A DNA stretch of 10,056 bases from Planctomycetaceae bacterium (GTDB lineage: Bacteria > Planctomycetota > Planctomycetia > Pirellulales > Thermoguttaceae): assembly GCA_031283515.1 (NCBI GenBank), contig JAITBS010000395.1:1-10056 (forward strand), written 5' to 3'. Position 1 is the stretch's first letter; every line of letters starts with the position of its first letter. A program made the translations under genes and the position numbers. The notes below the pieces were generated by a model, which worked only from the letters and a program-made list of their open reading frames with translations, had not been told where the DNA came from and ran no database searches. Shown here piece by piece: positions 6,760 through 10,056 of this stretch.

Positions 6760-7875
6760 ATGGATATAAATTACGCAATATTCCGCCGCCGTATTTTTGC
6801 GTGGTACGCCAAACATTCCCGATTACTGTCTTGGCGAAATACCGGAACAACTATTGATCCGTATCGGGTTTGGGTGAGTGAAATCATGCTTCAACAAACA
6901 ACAACGAAAACTGTTGAAGGTTATTTTGAGCGATTTGTGAAACGATTTCCGACAATTGCGGAACTTGCAGCGGCACCGATTGACGAGGTGAACCGGCTTT
7001 GGGAAGGACTGGGATATTACCGGCGTTGTGTTCAGATGCAGCGGGCGGCGCAGGAAATCGTAACACGTTTTGGCGGAGTTTTTCCGAATCGCCGTGATGA
7101 TGTTCTGAGTTTGCCGGGAATTGGACGTTATACTGCCGGAGCGATTCTTTCCATTGCGTTTGATCAACGTCAACCTATTCTCGAAGCCAACACGATTCGG
7201 CTTCATGCCCGATTATTAGCTCTCCGCGCCGATCCAACCCAAAATGAAGCAAACACTTTATTGTGGAATTTCGCCGAAGAAATTTTGCCACAAAAAAACA
7301 CCGGACGTTTCAATCAGGCGTTGATGGATCTTGGAAGTCTTGTTTGTACCGGTCAGGAACCGCAATGTATTTCTTGTCCGGTTGTTCAGTTTTGTGAAAC
7401 GGCAAAACAAGGATTGCAATCAAAAATTCCGTATCAAAAAATAAAAGAGAAAAAAGAATATCGAACGGAAGTGGCACTTTTGGTACGGAAACAAGGAAAA
7501 ATTTTGTTGATTCGTTATCCTGAAGGGGTTCGTTGGGCTGGTTTGTGGGATTTTCCAAGAGCCGAAACCGATGCGGAATTACCGAATCACATTGCCGAAG
7601 ACCCGAAACTTCGTGAGCGATTGGCGTTAATGACCGGACACCGGTTAGAGCCGGAATCGCTAATCGAAACGATAAAACATTCCGTAACACGTTTTCGTAT
7701 TACATTACTTTTTTTTACAGGAACAGATCGCGGTAAAATTTCGCTAACGGAAAATATAGAAAATACAAAACCTTACGAACTTCAATGGGTTACGCCTTCG
7801 GAACTCCATCGTATTCCGTTAAACTCAACCGGACGAAAATTAGTACAAAATATCAATCAGAAAACTCTTTGGTAA
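6760..7875 (+). CDS. mutY: A/G-specific adenine glycosylase MutY
   Basis: 371 residues, a normal length. MutY removes adenine mispaired with 8-oxoguanine. Visible landmarks: VWVSEIMLQQT with catalytic E41; the helix-hairpin-helix LPGIGRYTAG (118-127) with Y124; ILEANTIRLHARL, where E142 sits at the position of the usual catalytic Asp and N144 is kept; and the 4Fe-4S ligands C196, C203, C206 and C212 with perfect C-x6-C-x2-C-x5-C spacing. Residues about 230-365 form the MutT-like C-terminal domain (GLWDFPRAE near 261), which checks for 8-oxoguanine. Its recognition loop reads HSVTRFRI rather than the common HxFSH/HxFTH form. The ATG at 6760 has no Shine-Dalgarno. The gene is co-directional with its neighbours but has no clear functional link to them. 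Confidence 0.95.
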   Translation: MDINYAIFRRRIFAWYAKHSRLLSWRNTGTTIDPYRVWVSEIMLQQTTTKTVEGYFERFVKRFPTIAELAAAPIDEVNRLWEGLGYYRRCVQMQRAAQEIVTRFGGVFPNRRDDVLSLPGIGRYTAGAILSIAFDQRQPILEANTIRLHARLLALRADPTQNEANTLLWNFAEEILPQKNTGRFNQALMDLGSLVCTGQEPQCISCPVVQFCETAKQGLQSKIPYQKIKEKKEYRTEVALLVRKQGKILLIRYPEGVRWAGLWDFPRAETDAELPNHIAEDPKLRERLALMTGHRLEPESLIETIKHSVTRFRITLLFFTGTDRGKISLTENIENTKPYELQWVTPSELHRIPLNSTGRKLVQNINQKTLW

Positions 7876-7888
7876 ATGTATCATTTTA

Positions 7889-7908
7889 ATTTATCGTAAT
7901 TTATCGTA
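7889..7908 (+). repeat. 10-bp tandem duplication in the mutY-coiled-coil spacer
   Basis: AATTTATCGT occurs twice in tandem (7889-7898, 7899-7908), followed by a partial third copy AATTT. Confidence 0.6.
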
Positions 7909-7914
7909 ATTTTT

Positions 7915-7920
7915 TATAAT
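7915..7920 (+). promoter_or_regulatory. candidate -10 box for the coiled-coil gene
   Basis: A perfect TATAAT, with only a weak -35 match (TTATCG, 7891-7896, 18-bp spacer, 3/6). Transcription would start near 7927. In such AT-rich sequence the -10 alone is modest evidence, and co-transcription with mutY is possible. Confidence 0.3.
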
Positions 7921-7971
7921 TTTTGAAATTAGTTGTATATTTTTATGAAACATAATTTTTATTTTATTGTC

Positions 7972-9732
7972 ATGACGAGAATTTTTGTTTTTTTATTTTT
8001 TATTTTTTTGTTTGGTTTTACTTCGTTGTTTGCGCAAGAACTTTCGGAAAAACAACGCAGTGTTGCGGATCGGTATGCTCAGTTGGAACAGGTTTTACTT
8101 CGCATGTCGGAAGCGTCGGCGGCTTCAAATCCGCGTCGGTCGGCATTGCTCAAAAAAGTTCTGTTTGCCAGTAAAGATAAATTGCTTGCACTCCGTCTTA
8201 AAAATATTGTTGACATTTTGGAACACCGTCAATTGACGGAAGCCGCCGCCGGACAGGAAACAATCGAACAAGATTTACTTGAGTTATTGCAACTTCTTGA
8301 AAACGAAAATCGTGAACAACGGCGAACTGCGGAAAAAGAAAAGATCAAAGAAATTTTGCGTGATTTGGAGGAGATCATTCATCAGGAAAAAAATCTGAAA
8401 TCCAAAACGGCACAAAAAGAAAACAAAAATCTTTTATTGCTTGAAGAAGAACAAAAAAAAATTCGTCTCCAAACGCAAACACTTCACGATCAAATTACGG
8501 AAAATGAACATCCCGACACGGCACAATCTGAAAAAACAGCATCGGAAGAGAAAAAAGAGAATGAAAAAAATGATAACGAAAAAGCAGATCCAAATTCCGA
8601 TCAACAATCAAAAAATCAATCCGCCGATCAGGACAAAAATAATCAGGACAAAAATAATCAGGACGAAAATAATCAGAACGAAAATAATCAGGACAAAAAT
8701 AATCAGAACAAAAATAATCAGAACAAAAATGATCAGGACAATCAAAATGAAAACGATAAAAAAGCGGATAGTTCCCAAAAACCTGAAAACAATTCACTTA
8801 AAGAATCTTCCGAAAATGAGAACAAACAGGACAACAAAAACGATAACAAAAATAATAATGACAACAAAAATACGGAACAGCCGACAGGTTCGCGAACACA
8901 ACAGGCAATGCAAAAATCGTTACATCGCATGAATCAGGCGGAAAAGAAATTGCAACAAGCCGAGAAAAACGGAGCCGTTGAAGACCAAGAAGAAGCTATT
9001 GCGGAACTTCAACGTGCTAAGGCGGAACTCGAAAAGATTCTACGGCAACTCCGTGAAGAAGAATTGTTACAAACACTTGAAAAACTTGAAGCAAGATTTA
9101 AACGAATGCTTCGAGTGGAACAGTCTATTCGTTTGCAAACGGAAAAAATTGGTGTTGAGGTGCAAAACACAGAAGAATCGGCATTACGACCGATTCAGAT
9201 TCGGGCGAGTCAAATTGGAGTGGATCAGCAATCGGTTATTGAAGATGCGGATGCGGCATTGGTGTTACTGCGTGAAGACGGAACTGCTCAAGCGATGGTT
9301 GAATCATTGCTTCAGTCGCGGTTTGACATGACGGAAGTGAAATCGCGGTTGGATCAGACGAAATTAGATTCCGTAACTCTTGATATTGAAGACGCGGTGA
9401 TTAGTGTGTTACAGGAAATGCTTGATGCGGTGGAACTTGCTATTAAAGAAGCGGAAAAGCGGAAAGAACAACAGCAGCAATCTCCTAATGGAACCGATGG
9501 TAATAGTTCGGAAGAGCCGTTGATTCAGTTACTTTCCGAACTGAAAATGATCCGTTCCATGCAGCAGCGAGTCAATGAACGTACAAAACGTTACGAAAAA
9601 ATGATTGATCAATTGCGGAATGAACCTAATGCGGATTATAGTACACTTCGGAAAAATGTTGAGGAATTAACCCGTCAACAAAATCGTATTTCACGGATTT
9701 TGCACGATCTGAAAATTGGTAAAGCAAATTAA
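7972..9732 (+). CDS. secreted coiled-coil protein of planctomycete type, function unknown
   Basis: 586 residues from the ATG at 7972. This start gives a textbook signal peptide: MTR, a long Phe/Leu-rich core, then SLFA with cleavage before QELSEKQ. ATG 7945 and TTG 7933 are in-frame alternatives. After the signal come three parts. Residues about 22-185 are charged, Leu-heptad helices. Residues about 186-305 are low complexity, very rich in Asn, Lys, Asp, Gln and Glu, and include seven copies of a DKNNQ-like pentapeptide. Residues about 306-586 are again long helices ending in ELKMIRSMQQRVNERTKRY (523-541), a signature I recall from planctomycete hypothetical proteins. No membrane span follows the signal, so it should be periplasmic or envelope-associated. 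The C-terminal half is probably the conserved functional part and the middle a flexible linker. The role is not known. Confidence 0.8.
   Translation: MTRIFVFLFFIFLFGFTSLFAQELSEKQRSVADRYAQLEQVLLRMSEASAASNPRRSALLKKVLFASKDKLLALRLKNIVDILEHRQLTEAAAGQETIEQDLLELLQLLENENREQRRTAEKEKIKEILRDLEEIIHQEKNLKSKTAQKENKNLLLLEEEQKKIRLQTQTLHDQITENEHPDTAQSEKTASEEKKENEKNDNEKADPNSDQQSKNQSADQDKNNQDKNNQDENNQNENNQDKNNQNKNNQNKNDQDNQNENDKKADSSQKPENNSLKESSENENKQDNKNDNKNNNDNKNTEQPTGSRTQQAMQKSLHRMNQAEKKLQQAEKNGAVEDQEEAIAELQRAKAELEKILRQLREEELLQTLEKLEARFKRMLRVEQSIRLQTEKIGVEVQNTEESALRPIQIRASQIGVDQQSVIEDADAALVLLREDGTAQAMVESLLQSRFDMTEVKSRLDQTKLDSVTLDIEDAVISVLQEMLDAVELAIKEAEKRKEQQQQSPNGTDGNSSEEPLIQLLSELKMIRSMQQRVNERTKRYEKMIDQLRNEPNADYSTLRKNVEELTRQQNRISRILHDLKIGKAN
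8632..8736 (+). repeat. seven 15-bp tandem repeats inside the coiled-coil gene
   Basis: The unit GACAAAAATAATCAG recurs seven times with single-base changes, encoding DKNNQ, DKNNQ, DENNQ, NENNQ, DKNNQ, NKNNQ and NKNDQ (residues 221-255 from the 7972 start). The repeat length is a multiple of three, so gain or loss of units keeps the reading frame. Confidence 0.9.
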
Positions 9733-9757
9733 TTTTGCAACAAATACATAGAAATAG

Positions 9758-9788
9758 TAACTGTCTATTTTTATCAACAGAGTTCGCA
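9758..9788 (+). repeat. solo copy of the MITE-like terminus
   Basis: From TAACTGTCTATTTT through ATCAACAGAGTTCGCA this matches the left terminus at 3212 with one inserted T and two substitutions. One of those substitutions is shared with the other terminus. The inner CGCAGATT array does not follow and no inverted partner is seen before the window ends. It begins 25 bp after the coiled-coil gene's stop codon. Confidence 0.65.
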
Positions 9789-9853
9789 AGCGGAGTAATA
9801 CCGTTTTGGTAATAATCCGCGACGAAGAGGAAAAGAAAAAAACAAAAAATTCT

Positions 9854-9887
9854 ACTGATATATTACAAAAATTCGTAATCTATCAGT
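9854..9887 (+). terminator. stem-loop downstream of the coiled-coil gene
   Basis: ACTGATATATTAC (9854-9866) and GTAATCTATCAGT (9875-9887) form a 13-bp stem with one mismatch and an 8-nt loop. A T-rich run follows about 10 nt later (9898-9909). The stem is AT-rich and the T run is not directly attached, so it is a weak or non-classical terminator, or simply a hairpin. Confidence 0.35.
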
Positions 9888-9910
9888 GGAATAATTATTT
9901 TTTCTTCTTC

Positions 9911-10054
9911 ACCCCAAAGGGGTGGCATTTTCATAACCGTAGGTCAAGCGAAGCGCGACCTACGGTAAACATCTCTCCTCAACGTCGTCTGAAAGACGAA
10001 ACTAAACGATCAGAATCACACCTTCGATGATTAAAATTCTGTCTTTCAGACAGA
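9911..10054. repeat. cluster of four short palindromes (REP/BIME-like)
   Basis: Four perfect dyads follow one another: ACCCC-AAA-GGGGT (9911-9923); CCGTAGGTC-N11-GACCTACGG (9937-9965); TCGTCT-GAA-AGACGA (9985-9999); and TCTGTCT-TTC-AGACAGA (10038-10054). The last two share GTCTGAAAGAC in opposite orientation. The cluster is richer in G+C than its surroundings. This modular layout resembles dispersed extragenic palindromic repeats. It probably continues past the window. Confidence 0.6.
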
Positions 10055-10056
10055 GG

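Larger units (their letters stand above)
9733..10056. other. non-coding tail with repeats and palindromes
   Basis: No gene is supported. The stretch holds, in order, a solo copy of the MITE terminus (9758-9788), a 13-bp stem-loop (9854-9887) and a cluster of four short palindromes (9911-10054). An open frame at 9806-10030 reads straight through the palindromes and is taken as a translated repeat. Confidence 0.6.

Noticed and set aside
8632..8736. CRISPR-like regular repetition
   Set aside because: Units are 15 bp, contiguous without spacers and in frame with a coding sequence.
8441..8932. RTKII-repeat protein in another frame, and a Cys/Asp/Tyr-repeat ORF on the opposite strand (8495-8797)
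   Set aside because: Both are shadows of the 15-bp tandem repeat in the coiled-coil gene.
9806..10030. 74-codon ORF through the palindrome cluster
   Set aside because: Its C-terminal half only translates the palindromic repeats; no start signal or domain supports it.

Overview
The window looks like chromosomal DNA of an AT-rich planctomycete. Three things suggest this. One gene joins a squalene-cyclase-like alpha-toroid to DUF4159 domains, an architecture I know mainly from Planctomycetes. The last gene is a secreted coiled-coil protein whose C-terminal signature (ELKMIRSxQxRVNxRT) I recall from planctomycete hypothetical proteins. None of the genes has a clear Shine-Dalgarno sequence. The coding DNA is moderately AT-rich and the spacers are much more so. 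The closest lineage, perhaps a Pirellulales/Thermoguttaceae-type gut or sediment bacterium, is a guess.

Layout: all five intact genes are on the + strand with gaps of about 70 to 690 bp, so they are co-directional but not one tight operon. 1-694 is an AT-rich spacer with a decayed IS66-family transposase C-terminus on the - strand and a possible IS end that cuts a short ORF. 695-3133 is a secreted cyclase-fold/DUF4159 protein. 3134-3816 holds a 264-bp MITE-like element with 34-bp terminal inverted repeats, then a near-consensus extended -10 promoter and a roughly 265-nt leader. 3817-5070 is an M16 zinc peptidase. 5161-6486 is a condensation-fold (WS/DGAT-like) acyltransferase. 6760-7875 is the adenine glycosylase MutY. 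7972-9732 is a secreted coiled-coil protein with an Asn/Lys/Asp/Gln-rich middle built partly from a 15-bp tandem repeat. 9733-10056 is non-coding, with a solo copy of the MITE terminus, a 13-bp stem-loop and a cluster of four short palindromes running to the window edge.

The genes do not form an obvious pathway. MutY is DNA repair, the M16 peptidase and acyltransferase are metabolic or housekeeping, and the two secreted proteins are planctomycete-type proteins of unknown role, probably acting in the cell envelope. I see no CRISPR array, tRNA, rRNA or defence system. The least explained material is the repeat family in the spacers: one paired copy, one clear solo end and one diverged candidate end, each lying downstream of a stop codon. 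The other point of note is a Glu at the position of MutY's catalytic Asp.
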